DNA of 64,000 nt from Methanoregula sp. UBA64. GTDB taxonomy: Archaea > Halobacteriota > Methanomicrobia > Methanomicrobiales > Methanospirillaceae. The notes under the pieces are model-generated. The model saw nothing but the letters and a program-made list of their open reading frames with translations. It had not been told where the DNA came from and made no database searches. A program made the position numbers and the translations under genes. How positions within the stretch are numbered: position 1 is the first letter of the stretch; the number at the start of each line of letters is the position of its first letter. Below are positions 24,493 to 33,591 of this stretch, in pieces. The stretch lies in assembly GCF_002502735.1 (NCBI RefSeq), contig NZ_DAQC01000001.1, forward strand, positions 1,185,212 through 1,249,211. Reading direction: 5' to 3'.

Positions 24493-25791
24493 TCAGGGCC
24501 GGGATGCTTCCAGCCGTGCGATAAGAGCGGCGAGACGCCCGGCAACATCCTGCAGATCCTTTTCGGCCGGTACCGCAGTATCGGGGATGATCCGGCTGCC
24601 GGCAAGCACCCCGGTGACTGCGATCTCGGTACCGGCCGGGTAATCGCCCTCGACAAGGTAGCGTTCGGTCCCGTTGTCGATGAACGTGCCCCCGTTCCCG
24701 GGGATTACCGTCCCGGTAAAGACGACTGCCCGGCGCTCTTCCTGCGGAAGCCGGAAGACGCTCCCCCTGCCAACGCCAAGCTCGATCCCGACGAACCGTC
24801 CTGCCCGGGCGGACCCGTGGTAAATCTCGACCCGGGTGCCCGGGCGGACCGGCTGGAGGGCAAAATCTCCCCAGAGCACCACCGCGAGATCGTCGGTCCC
24901 GTCGCTGATGCGGATGTTTCTCACCCACGACGGGTTGCCGGCCTTGGTGGTGAATGACCGGGGTTCCTGCACAGCCTTTACCTCGCCCGTGACGGAGTAC
25001 TGTCCGGTATCCGCGACTGCCCCGAGCGGGGTAAAGGGAACGGTCACGGCCGTGTCCGTGAGGGTCACCGTGCTTGTCTCATCTATACTGTAAGCCCGGC
25101 CCTCTGCACGCCGGTCGGGCTTTGCCCCGGTAATATGGACCGTGCTTCCCGGTGCTATGCCCAAAAGAAGGTCGGGTGCCCAGGCAACGAGCCGGGCAGT
25201 ACCCTGTGCATCCCCGACAAGGCACTCCCTGAGTTCCCCGGTCGTCCCGTCACGGCGGGAGAAGGTGCGGGGCTCGTCTGCATTGATCACGACAACATCG
25301 AGATCAACCGGCTCCATCGAGATGCTGTTTCCCGCCGTTGCCGCACAGGTAATCTCGCAGGTGACCTTCCGGAGCGCAAGGGCATAGATCTCCCTCGTGC
25401 TGTTTGCCGGGTGCCTCCCGATCACTTCCAGCACGTCGCCAATAACGATCTCGCAGACCGCTCCCGCCCGCTCGTCCCAGAGCACGATCCGGGTGGTACC
25501 GGTCTCGTCTCCGGCAAGGATTGTCGCAACCCATCCCTTCTCCCCGTCTTTCCGGTCGAACTCCTTTGGCTCGGTCTTGTCGACGACCTTTGCAAAGAAA
25601 CAAAAAAGGCTGGATTTCCCCGAGAGTTCCTTTACTTTGACATGCTGGCGCCCGAGTGCATCGACCACAAGCATCGCCGCGGTCGGCTCGTCGAGGAGAT
25701 CCCCGCACTCGTCGATCTTTGCCTCTACGCGCCGTTCGAACTCTTCCTGGCTGATGAGGTCGTCGACCAGCGCATAGTGGAAGAGGACCAC
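24493..25791 (-). CDS. Replication protein A-like single-stranded DNA-binding protein
   Basis: 432 residues starting at GTG 25791, with GGGAG about 6 bases upstream. An N-terminal helical segment (about 1-60) precedes three OB folds: about 65-150 (containing GWVATILAGDETGTTRIVLWDE), 165-255 (CLVGDAQGTARLVAWAP) and 270-360 (WVRNIRISDGTDDLAVVLWG), then a further beta region to the end. No zinc finger is visible, unlike many euryarchaeal RPA41 proteins. It protects single-stranded DNA in replication and repair. Ten bases after lysA, followed by radA. Confidence 0.88.
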   Translation of the reverse strand: MVLFHYALVDDLISQEEFERRVEAKIDECGDLLDEPTAAMLVVDALGRQHVKVKELSGKSSLFCFFAKVVDKTEPKEFDRKDGEKGWVATILAGDETGTTRIVLWDERAGAVCEIVIGDVLEVIGRHPANSTREIYALALRKVTCEITCAATAGNSISMEPVDLDVVVINADEPRTFSRRDGTTGELRECLVGDAQGTARLVAWAPDLLLGIAPGSTVHITGAKPDRRAEGRAYSIDETSTVTLTDTAVTVPFTPLGAVADTGQYSVTGEVKAVQEPRSFTTKAGNPSWVRNIRISDGTDDLAVVLWGDFALQPVRPGTRVEIYHGSARAGRFVGIELGVGRGSVFRLPQEERRAVVFTGTVIPGNGGTFIDNGTERYLVEGDYPAGTEIAVTGVLAGSRIIPDTAVPAEKDLQDVAGRLAALIARLEASRP

Positions 25792-25801
25792 GATATACTC
25801 C

Positions 25802-27094
25802 CTACCGCTGCCAGGGTGGCCGGATCATGGTGCCGGTCAGGTCGGCAAGTGTCTCGCCGCGCCGCATGAGCGCCTCTTCATTGCCGTGGATGAGGACTTC
25901 AGGACAGCGGGGCCGGCCATTGTACTGCGAGGACATAGCGTACCCGTATGCACCGGCGTCCAGCACGGCGATCAGGTCTCCTGCCGCAAGTTCGGGCAGC
26001 TTCCGGTCTGCGGCAAGGATGTCCCCGGTCTCGCAGATCGGCCCGGTCACGGTGTATTCGGAGGTGAGCGGGGCGTCCGCACGGTTTGCGACAACGACCT
26101 CGTGGTAGGAGTCGTACATTGCGGGCCGTATGAGCAGGTTGAACCCCGCGTCAACGTTCGCAAACCGCTTGTGGGCGGCCTTTGTCGAGTTCACCCTTGT
26201 GAGAAGGACCGTTGAATCGGCAACAAGGAACCGGCCCGGCTCGATCCAGAGCGTGGGGGTGATCCCCGCTTTCTTAATCCCGTCAAGGAAGACCGGCATC
26301 ACGGCATTCGCGTAGTCCTCCGGCGTCGGTGCCGGATCGGTATCGTGGTGGTACGGGACGCCAAGGCCGCCGCCGAGATCGAAGAACTCGAGCTTCACGC
26401 CCATATCGGCGAGTTCCTTTGCAATTCTCACCATGACCTCTGCTGCCTTTGCAAACGGTGCTACTTCGAGGATCTGCGAGCCTATGTGGCAGTGGATCCC
26501 GACAGGTTTTACGTGTTTGCAGGCCAGCGCTTCCCGGTATGCCGCAGGGATCTGCTCGTGCGGGATCCCGAATTTGCTGGTTTTCAGGCCGGTAGCGATC
26601 TTCGGGTGGGTCGGGACTTCGAGCGCCGGGTTGACCCGGAACGAGACCTCCGCAACTTTACCGGCCTTTGCCGCGATTGCATCGAGCTGGTGGAGCTCAT
26701 CAAGGGAATCGAGCGAGACTTTCACGCCGTGCTTTACTGCAAGGGCATGGTCCGTGGGGGTCTTTGAGCTGCCGTTAAAGAGCAGCTTTTCCGCCGGCAT
26801 CCCCGCTTCGAGGGCGAGGGCGAGTTCGCCTGCGGAAAAGATGTCCGCCCCGGCGCCGAGTTTTGCGAGCGCCCTCATCACGGCAAGGTTGCCGTTTGCC
26901 TTTGCCGCAAAGAGGACCTGTATCTTCTCGTACCGTTTGGAGAGCGCGGCACGGTACGCCGTAAAGTGCTCGCAGATCCGGTCCTCGCTGGTCACGTAGA
27001 GCGGGGTGCCGTATTTTGCGGCAAGGGTAACGCAGTCCTGGCTCCCGATGTGCAGGTGGCCTCCTTTGACCGCGAGGTGAGAGGGAAGTTTCAC
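25802..27094 (-). CDS. lysA: Diaminopimelate decarboxylase
   Basis: 430 residues. PLP-dependent fold-type III enzyme that makes lysine from meso-diaminopimelate. The PLP lysine is in VLFAAKANGN near residue 62; HCHIGSQI near 200 and the glycine-rich FFDLGGGLGVPY near 240 hold the phosphate; the C-terminal CETGDILA supplies the active-site Cys. The start overlaps the end of dapL by 4 bases, so the two last lysine-pathway genes form a unit. Confidence 0.97.
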   Translation of the reverse strand: MKLPSHLAVKGGHLHIGSQDCVTLAAKYGTPLYVTSEDRICEHFTAYRAALSKRYEKIQVLFAAKANGNLAVMRALAKLGAGADIFSAGELALALEAGMPAEKLLFNGSSKTPTDHALAVKHGVKVSLDSLDELHQLDAIAAKAGKVAEVSFRVNPALEVPTHPKIATGLKTSKFGIPHEQIPAAYREALACKHVKPVGIHCHIGSQILEVAPFAKAAEVMVRIAKELADMGVKLEFFDLGGGLGVPYHHDTDPAPTPEDYANAVMPVFLDGIKKAGITPTLWIEPGRFLVADSTVLLTRVNSTKAAHKRFANVDAGFNLLIRPAMYDSYHEVVVANRADAPLTSEYTVTGPICETGDILAADRKLPELAAGDLIAVLDAGAYGYAMSSQYNGRPRCPEVLIHGNEEALMRRGETLADLTGTMIRPPWQR

Positions 27095-28239
27095 AGCGAT
27101 AACCTCCGCATCCGTTCAAGAGCCTCGCGTATCCGCTCCACCGGCCGGGTGATTGCAAACCGGACATAGCCCTCGCCCGCGGAACCAAAGCCAACGCCGG
27201 GGGTCACGACGATACCGGCTTCATTCAGGAGCTTTGCCGTAAAGGACATGCAGTCCTTTACCGGCATCCAGACATAGAATGTCGCCTTCGGGGAGGGAAC
27301 ATCAAAGCCGAGCTCTCGAAGCCCGCCGACCAGTACGTCGCGGCGCTCCTGGTAGATAGCACAGGCCTCTCTGACGCAGTCCTGGGGGCCCGAGAGGGCG
27401 GCAATTGCCGCGTGCTGGACAGCGTTAAAGACCCCGGAGTCAACGTTGGTCTTGACCCGGCCAAGGCCGGACAGGATCTCCGCATTCCCGACTGCCATCC
27501 CGATCCGCCAGCCGGTCATGTTGTAGGTCTTCGAGAGCGAGTGCATCTCGATCCCTACCTCCATGGCCCCTTTTGCCTCTAAAAACGACGGGGCTTTGTA
27601 ACCATCGAATGCTACCTCGGAGTACGGGTTGTCCGAGACAACCACGATGTTATGGTCCGCGGCAAAGTCCACGACCTCTTTGTAAAACGAGAGGGGGGCA
27701 ATGGCTGCCGTGGGGTTGTTCGGGTAGTTGATGAACATGAGCTTTGCCGAGCGGACAACCTTGTCCGGGATATTGTCGAGGACCGGGAGGAAATTATTCT
27801 CCCGCAGGAGCGGCATCTCGTGGACTTTTCCTTCGGAAAACAGGGTGCCGGTCGAGTACCCCGGGTAGCCGGGGCTCGGGGCGAGCACGTAGTCGCCCGG
27901 GTTCACGAATGCCTCGCCGATATGGGTGATCCCGTCTTTTGAGCCCATCAGGGCAAGGGTTTCTTTTGCAGCATCGAGCCTGACCCCGAACCGCTTGTGG
28001 TACCAGCCGGCAACAGCCTCGCGGTACGCCGGCATCCCGGCATACGAGGGGTAATGGTGGTTTGCTGGGTCGCGTGCGGCGGTGCAGAGGGCTTCTACTA
28101 TGTGGGGCGGGGTGGGGAGATCCGGGTCGCCGACGCCCAGATCGATTATGTCCACACCTTTTTTCTGCTGCTCTGCTTTCATCTCGTCAATCCGTGCAAA
28201 AAGGTACGGCGGGAGATTGCTCATGCGTGCGGAATACAT
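27091..28239 (-). CDS. dapL: LL-diaminopimelate aminotransferase
   Basis: About 382 residues from the ATG at 28239, chosen over an ATG 15 bases upstream because AGGT lies about 7 bases before it. Fold-type I aminotransferase: IDLGVGDPDLPTP near the start, NYPNNPTAA near residue 170, and the PLP lysine in SLSKTYNMTGWRIG near 230. It makes LL-diaminopimelate from tetrahydrodipicolinate in one step, the route used by many methanogens. Overlaps lysA by 4 bases. Confidence 0.92.
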   Translation of the reverse strand: MYSARMSNLPPYLFARIDEMKAEQQKKGVDIIDLGVGDPDLPTPPHIVEALCTAARDPANHHYPSYAGMPAYREAVAGWYHKRFGVRLDAAKETLALMGSKDGITHIGEAFVNPGDYVLAPSPGYPGYSTGTLFSEGKVHEMPLLRENNFLPVLDNIPDKVVRSAKLMFINYPNNPTAAIAPLSFYKEVVDFAADHNIVVVSDNPYSEVAFDGYKAPSFLEAKGAMEVGIEMHSLSKTYNMTGWRIGMAVGNAEILSGLGRVKTNVDSGVFNAVQHAAIAALSGPQDCVREACAIYQERRDVLVGGLRELGFDVPSPKATFYVWMPVKDCMSFTAKLLNEAGIVVTPGVGFGSAGEGYVRFAITRPVERIREALERMRRLSL

Positions 28240-28336
28240 ACGTGTACCTATCATTGGAGCAGGCGCTACTAGAAAGTTACCCAGATACGGGACAGACCGT
28301 ATACCCTTATCTGTCGGGAGCCGCTAACACCCACCC

Positions 28337-28705
28337 ATGGAGACAGGACAAAAAACCGAACCGCCCGGGGAGATCTGCGTCCTGTACGTGACCGCCCCGC
28401 CATCGCAGTCGGAGGCCCTCGCAAAGAGCCTCCTCTGTAAACGCCTTATTGCCTGTGCAAATATTACCCCGGTAAGATCCCTGTACCGCTGGAAAGGCAA
28501 AGACTGCGACGACAAAGAAGACCTGCTCATCATAAAAACGAGAAAAAGCCTCGTGCAGGCAGTCATTGCCGCGGTAAAAGCAGAGCACCCCTACGAGGTC
28601 CCGGAGATCATTGCACTCCCGGTCATTGCCGGCCACCTGCCCTATAGTGACTGGGTGTACGCGGAGACTGAACAGGCAATACCGGGGACTGCCCCGGCCG
28701 CATAG
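28337..28705 (+). CDS. cutA: CutA-type divalent ion tolerance protein
   Basis: 122 residues with a 12-residue N-terminal extension. Core pattern of the trimeric ferredoxin-like CutA family: VLYVTAPPSQSEALAKSLL, RLIACANITPVRSLYRWKG, and EHPYEVPEIIALPV. Characterised members bind copper; the physiological role in archaea is open. Confidence 0.9.
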   Translation: METGQKTEPPGEICVLYVTAPPSQSEALAKSLLCKRLIACANITPVRSLYRWKGKDCDDKEDLLIIKTRKSLVQAVIAAVKAEHPYEVPEIIALPVIAGHLPYSDWVYAETEQAIPGTAPAA

Positions 28706-28749
28706 CGAAGGTTTTTCCATGCCCCGGCGTATGCTGTACAAGGCTTGAT

Positions 28750-29241
28750 ATGGCAGGGAACGATACCACGACCGAAGCTTTGCAGGCAAAGAAGACGGCA
28801 GTCCTTGTCCTCGGCTGCCCGCAGGTCCCGGTGCAGACAAGCATTGCGCTGTACCTGGCAGACAAACTGTCCGGGGCGGGCATTGCCCCGGTGATTGCCG
28901 GGAACAAGGCGGCAAACACCCTCCTTGTAGTCGCCGACCCGAAACGGCATTACCTAAAAGAGGTCATGGACCTCGACCGGGCGGTTGCCCAGATATCCGA
29001 CAAGAAGCGGGATTTCGACCTCTGCTTTGTCTTTATCCACAACGATGCCGGGGTCAGCTATGCCGCGACCATGGCAGCGATCTCGAAAGCAGCGATCTAC
29101 CCGGTGATCTACGGCGAGCACTGGGAGGAGATGGCTGCCCAAATCACCTTCCCCTGCACAAAAATTGCCGCAAAGGCCGTGCACAATCCCCTGCCTTTAA
29201 AGAAGATAATCGACGAGGTGGCACCGTCATGGGCTGCGTAG
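28750..29241 (+). CDS. DUF1890 family protein
   Basis: 163 residues. The stretch VLVLGCPQVPVQTSIALYLA and the later VAQISDKKRDFDLCFVFIH match DUF1890, known from a methanogen structure (MTH777-like) with a Rossmann-like fold. Function unknown; found essentially in methanogens. Its end overlaps the DUF1894 gene by 13 bases, the usual pairing. Confidence 0.85.
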   Translation: MAGNDTTTEALQAKKTAVLVLGCPQVPVQTSIALYLADKLSGAGIAPVIAGNKAANTLLVVADPKRHYLKEVMDLDRAVAQISDKKRDFDLCFVFIHNDAGVSYAATMAAISKAAIYPVIYGEHWEEMAAQITFPCTKIAAKAVHNPLPLKKIIDEVAPSWAA

Positions 29242-29504
29242 AATCACTCCCCTACGAGGTTGTCATAAAGGACGCCTCGTTCAAGGAATGCCGGGAATAC
29301 ATCAAAAGCCATTTCCCCGAATCCATCGATGTGGAGCCGGGATTCAAGATCTTCGATGTCCACACTATCGGCGTCCCCCCGATCGCAGTGGGCCTGGACG
29401 GCAATTTCGTGATCTTCCCCTACACAAAGCCCTGCCACGGGACCTTCCTGCTAAGGGTCGAGGATGCACAAGAGGCCGCCCGGCTCCGTGCATTAAAAAA
29501 ATAG
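29229..29504 (+). CDS. DUF1894 family protein
   Basis: 91 residues; YEVVIKDASFKECREYIK and the Pro-rich IGVPPIAVGLDGNFVIFPY are typical of DUF1894, the partner of DUF1890 in methanogens. The overlap with the preceding gene suggests the two proteins work together. No function is established. Confidence 0.85.
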   Translation: MGCVESLPYEVVIKDASFKECREYIKSHFPESIDVEPGFKIFDVHTIGVPPIAVGLDGNFVIFPYTKPCHGTFLLRVEDAQEAARLRALKK

Positions 29505-29603
29505 GTATCACGGAGACCGGGACTGCATATCCCCCGGGTGTCTCCCGATCGTCCCTTCCCGTAACAGGGGAGAAAATATAATAATTGGTGTGCGCGAAGT
29601 AAT

Positions 29604-29612
29604 AGTATAAAA
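29604..29612 (+). promoter_or_regulatory. TATA box of the response regulator gene
   Basis: AGTATAAAAAG lies about 20-25 bases before the ATG at 29629, implying a leaderless or very short leader transcript. Confidence 0.45.
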
Positions 29613-29628
29613 AGGGATTTTTGAACAT

Positions 29629-30015
29629 ATGGAATCAAAAGGAAAAGTGCTTCTGGTTGACGACGAGGAGATCATCATCGATGTCTCAAAGGAAGTACTC
29701 AGGTTTCTTGGCTACGATGCAGTCTTTGCCCGGGAAGGCAGGGCTGCAATGGATCTGTACCGCCAGGAAAAAGAGGCAGGCAGGCCCTTTGACCTTGTTA
29801 TCATCGATCTCACCATGCCTGAAGGAATGGACGGGCGCGAGACGATCGAAAAGCTCCGCGAATACGACAGCAGCGTAAAAGCGGTTGTCTCAAGCGGCTA
29901 TGCGAACGATCCGGTTGTTCAGGATTTTGGCAGGTATGGTTTTTCAGGCCGGCTCACGAAGCCCTACCGGATCAACGAGATGAAGGCCATTCTCGAAGAG
30001 CTGATCCAGAAATAA
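29629..30015 (+). CDS. Single-domain response regulator (CheY-like)
   Basis: 128 residues, one receiver domain and nothing else: acidic pair VDDEE near residue 10, phospho-acceptor Asp in LVIIDLTMPEGMDG near 57, Ser/Thr in VVSSGYA near 87 and Lys in LTKPYR near 108. With no output domain it must act by binding a kinase or another partner. No cognate kinase is adjacent. Confidence 0.93.
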   Translation: MESKGKVLLVDDEEIIIDVSKEVLRFLGYDAVFAREGRAAMDLYRQEKEAGRPFDLVIIDLTMPEGMDGRETIEKLREYDSSVKAVVSSGYANDPVVQDFGRYGFSGRLTKPYRINEMKAILEELIQK

Positions 30016-30042
30016 TCTTTTTTTAGCCCGTCACTATCCCAA

Positions 30043-30050
30043 CATATATA
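30043..30050 (+). promoter_or_regulatory. TATA box of the 2-oxoacid oxidoreductase operon
   Basis: CATATATA about 40 bases before the ATG at 30089; a GGGAG Shine-Dalgarno follows at about 30077. Confidence 0.5.
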
Positions 30051-30088
30051 CCGTTTCCTGATCACCAGTCTGGTAGTGGGAGCTGGTT

Positions 30089-31750
30089 ATGAAGGACATA
30101 TCCGTACTCATCGGTGGCAGGGCAGGAGACGGGATCAACAGTGCCGGTGCAGTCGTGGCCTGGCTTTTCTCCCGGCTCGGGTATTACGTATTTGTATCAA
30201 CGGATTATCCCTCCCTTATCCGGGGAGGCCATAATTTTACCATGGTCAGGGCCGCGGATCATCCGGTCGGGGCATACAATGACCGGTTCGACTACCTGGT
30301 AGCGCTCAACCAGGAGACGCTGGACCTTCACGCACCGCACTGTCCCGACTGCATTATTGTGGCAAATGCCGATCAGGTCAAAAAGCCCGGCTCCGGGCAG
30401 ACTATTTCTGTAGGGGAGATCCTCAAAGAGGAATCTGCCCCACCGGTCACCGGGAACTCCGCGATGATCGGTGCATTTGCAAAAGCTGCGGGAATTCCCT
30501 GGAAGACCCTCGAAGAGGTCTTTACGGCACATATGCCAAAGGCAGCAGATGAGAACCTCCGGGTTGCACGGCGGGCATACGGTGCGGTTAATACGGTACG
30601 GCCGGTCCCGGTCCTTGGAAAGGCACCGCTGTCCCTTATCACCGGAAACGAAGCGATCGGCCTTGGTCTTGCCTCCGGCGGCCTTGACTCCTATATCGCC
30701 TACCCGATGACTCCCTCCTCCACACTTCTCCATTACCTTGCAGGCAATGCGGAACGGCTCGGGATCACGGTCTTCCACCCGGAGAGCGAGATCGCGGTGA
30801 TCCTTGCCGGGATCGGGAGCGCGGTCGCCGGGAAAAAGACCGCAGTCGGAACATCCGGCGGAGGATTTTGCCTGATGACCGAAGGACTCTCTTTTGCCGG
30901 GATGGCAGAGGTCCCCCTCGCAATCCTTGTCTCGCAAAGGACCGGGCCGTCAACCGGTCTCCCCACCTACACAGGTCAGGCGGATCTCCGGTTCGTACTC
31001 CATGCCGGGCAGGGGGAGTTTCCCCGGATCGTTGTTGCCCCCGCCGATGCCGGGGAGGCATATGTCTGGTCGGACGCCGCGCTCCGGCTGGCCTGGAAGT
31101 ACCAGGTCCCGTCGATCGTGCTCTCCGACAAGTCTCTTTCAGAGAGTACCTACAGCCTCAGGTATGAAGATCTGGCGCTGCTCTCCATTGGGGAACGCGG
31201 CACTGCGGGGGACAATGACGTCCCGTACCGGAGGTACCGTACCACCCTTTCAGGAGTATCGCCCCTTGCATTTCCCGGAACCACCGGCGCCGTTGTCAAG
31301 ACCAACAGTTACGCTCACGATGAAGACGGGATCACAACCGAAGACGCGGCCCTTGTTGCAGAGATGGCGGACAAGCGCCGGCGAAAGGAAACTGCCCTTA
31401 TCGAAGAGCTGGCACACCTTCCCTGCGTTAGTACCGGGGGAAAAACAGATGCCCCGGTTGCGCTCCTCTGCTGGGGTTCTGTCGGAAACGCGTGCAGCGA
31501 GGTGGCTGCGGAACTGGGCCTTCGGGTGATCCGGCCGCTCGTACTCTCACCGTTCCCGGACCGGCAGTTCACCGATGCCTGTACCGGGGTGGAGCGCCTG
31601 ATCGCTGTTGAGGAGAACGCAACCGGGCAGCTGGCGTCGCTCGTGAAAGAACACGGGGGCAGGGCAGACGCTACGGTCCTCAAGTACGATGGCCGGCCGT
31701 TCACGCCCGAAGAACTGAAACTGCGGGTACAGGAGGTGCTCGCATCATGA
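30089..31750 (+). CDS. 2-oxoacid:ferredoxin oxidoreductase, fused gamma-alpha subunit
   Basis: 553 residues. Residues about 1-180 are the gamma domain (GGRAGDGINSAGAVVA, then DYPSLIRGGHNF); about 190-550 are the alpha domain (NEAIGLGLASGGLD, AYPMTPSSTLLHYL, HPESEIAVILAGIGSAVAG, VSQRTGPSTGLPT). The gamma-alpha fusion is typical of 2-oxoglutarate/2-oxoacid (KorA-type) enzymes that use coenzyme A and ferredoxin. It overlaps the beta-subunit gene by 4 bases. No separate delta ferredoxin subunit is adjacent. The exact 2-oxoacid is not readable. Confidence 0.9.
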   Translation: MKDISVLIGGRAGDGINSAGAVVAWLFSRLGYYVFVSTDYPSLIRGGHNFTMVRAADHPVGAYNDRFDYLVALNQETLDLHAPHCPDCIIVANADQVKKPGSGQTISVGEILKEESAPPVTGNSAMIGAFAKAAGIPWKTLEEVFTAHMPKAADENLRVARRAYGAVNTVRPVPVLGKAPLSLITGNEAIGLGLASGGLDSYIAYPMTPSSTLLHYLAGNAERLGITVFHPESEIAVILAGIGSAVAGKKTAVGTSGGGFCLMTEGLSFAGMAEVPLAILVSQRTGPSTGLPTYTGQADLRFVLHAGQGEFPRIVVAPADAGEAYVWSDAALRLAWKYQVPSIVLSDKSLSESTYSLRYEDLALLSIGERGTAGDNDVPYRRYRTTLSGVSPLAFPGTTGAVVKTNSYAHDEDGITTEDAALVAEMADKRRRKETALIEELAHLPCVSTGGKTDAPVALLCWGSVGNACSEVAAELGLRVIRPLVLSPFPDRQFTDACTGVERLIAVEENATGQLASLVKEHGGRADATVLKYDGRPFTPEELKLRVQEVLAS

Positions 31751-32598
31751 CCCGGAACCTGATCACCCCGGCCCAGAACACCTGGTGCCCGGGCTGCGGG
31801 AACTTCTCGATCCAGCACACGCTCAAGGATATCCTCGCCGGCATGGAAAACGAGGGAAGATCTCTGGACAACGTGGTGCTCGTCTCCGGAATCGGCTGCC
31901 ACGCGAAGATCGCCGATTACCTCAACATCAGCACGGTCTATACCCTCCACGGGCGGACGATCCCGGTGGCGACGGGGCTTAAACTTGCAAACCCGGAACT
32001 TACCGTGATCTGCTGTGCCGGGGACGGGGATGCATATGCCGAAGGGCTCGACCACCTGATCTTTGCGGCCAAGAGAAATATCGATCTCACCATGATCGTC
32101 CACAACAACCGGGTCTATGGTCTCACTACCGGCCAGTACACGCCAACTTCGCCGCTCGGGTTTAAAGGGAAGTCCACGCCCACAGGGACAGCCGAGTACC
32201 CGTTCAACCCGCTGGAACTGATGCTTGCCGGGGGAGCCACCTATGTTGCCCGGGGGTATACGAGGAAGATGCCCCAGCTGGCCGCACTCATCCGGCAGGG
32301 CATTGCCCACAAGGGTTTTGCCTTCATCGACGTCCTCCAGATCTGTGCAAGCTTCTTTAACATGACCGAATATTACCAGTCCCGGGTCTACGACCTTGCC
32401 GGCCACGATCCGGCGGACTTCGATCAGGCCTGCAAAAAAGCCCGGGAATGGGACTACAACCGCGATGCCCCCATCGCCCTTGGGGTATTCTATGAGAAAG
32501 GGTATCCTGCCTTTAACGATCGCTTCCCCTTAAAAAAGGCGATGACTGCCGAGGAGCGACAGCAGCAGATCCACGATCTTTTTGTGGCTGCAACATGA
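31747..32598 (+). CDS. 2-oxoacid:ferredoxin oxidoreductase, beta subunit
   Basis: 283 residues. TPP-binding subunit: NTWCPGCGNFSIQ with cluster cysteines near residue 14, SGIGCHAKIADY near 55, the TPP site GDGDAYAEGLDH near 98 ending in HNNRVYGLTTGQYTPTS. It pairs with the upstream gamma-alpha protein, overlapping its stop codon (ATGA). Confidence 0.93.
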   Translation: MTRNLITPAQNTWCPGCGNFSIQHTLKDILAGMENEGRSLDNVVLVSGIGCHAKIADYLNISTVYTLHGRTIPVATGLKLANPELTVICCAGDGDAYAEGLDHLIFAAKRNIDLTMIVHNNRVYGLTTGQYTPTSPLGFKGKSTPTGTAEYPFNPLELMLAGGATYVARGYTRKMPQLAALIRQGIAHKGFAFIDVLQICASFFNMTEYYQSRVYDLAGHDPADFDQACKKAREWDYNRDAPIALGVFYEKGYPAFNDRFPLKKAMTAEERQQQIHDLFVAAT

Positions 32599-32696
32599 AT
32601 ATCCGGAAGGGATCCGCAAATGATACCGGCAGACCGCAAACAGTGTAGGTATGATTCAGGGGTGGAATAACGGATACTTCCAAAGAGGGCCCCGTG

Positions 32697-33494
32697 ATGC
32701 CCCCGACGGATCAGCAGCAGCCGTCCACGGTATCCCTTATCCTTATCCCGTTCCTGATCGTTGCTGTCTGGATCATTGAAAATTACCTGTTCTCCGGGGG
32801 AGATCTGGTATCCTTAAAGACATCTGTTTCGGGACTCCTCCTCTATACGTTCCTTTCGTGTATCCTCGTCGGGATCATCGTGCCGCTCATCCGGATCCGC
32901 GCGGCCTTCCGGGCCGGGGCGGTAAATATGTTCCAGCTAGGGTTTCGATCCCTGCGGCGTACGGTCGCGGCCGTCGGCCTGACCATCCTGGCAGGATATA
33001 CAATCATTCTCTTAATGAGGGTGTACGGGATTGGGCCGGGCAGGGATGCCGGGTTTTTCCTCTTTGTTTATTTGTTCCCGACAACCATTGCAGCGACAAT
33101 GATCGTCTGGGGACTCCTGGGAACCCATATTCAGGCATATGTACGGAACGGAGGAGTCCTCGTATCCATCGTCACCGGGGTGATAATGACGGCACTTCTC
33201 TTTGCATGCTCAATGACCCTGCTTCTGGCGTCCGGCAGGATAGCGGAGGCCTTCCCGGGGTACCTGGCCGCAGGTATCGTTGCCGCCCTCTTCTTCTTTG
33301 CGGTGCGGGACATCTATGCCACGATTATCGCAGTCACCTGCGCCCTTGTCGTGATCGCAGGGTCTGTACCGGATTTTTCCATCCCGTATTCCCTTGCTCC
33401 CGCTGCGATCCTCTGCTCGTTTCTTACATTCGGGGTCCTTCTCGCAGCCCACGGGCATTTTTCCCGCCACTATACTACCGTGAAACTGCCATAA
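32697..33494 (+). CDS. Multi-pass membrane protein of unknown function
   Basis: About 265 residues from ATG 32697 (a GTG immediately precedes it). Roughly eight membrane helices spread over the whole length, with no soluble domain and no conserved polar motif I recognise. Starts 98 bases after the oxidoreductase beta gene; probably independent. Could be a transporter or an envelope scaffold. Confidence 0.6.
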   Translation: MPPTDQQQPSTVSLILIPFLIVAVWIIENYLFSGGDLVSLKTSVSGLLLYTFLSCILVGIIVPLIRIRAAFRAGAVNMFQLGFRSLRRTVAAVGLTILAGYTIILLMRVYGIGPGRDAGFFLFVYLFPTTIAATMIVWGLLGTHIQAYVRNGGVLVSIVTGVIMTALLFACSMTLLLASGRIAEAFPGYLAAGIVAALFFFAVRDIYATIIAVTCALVVIAGSVPDFSIPYSLAPAAILCSFLTFGVLLAAHGHFSRHYTTVKLP

Positions 33495-33591
33495 AACCGG
33501 CAAACCGCGAGAGTTTGCACAGTTTTTTGGTATTCCGGGTCTTCCCCGCCAGCGTATCGCCCAAAAAAGCCAAATTTTATGAATCTGTGAG

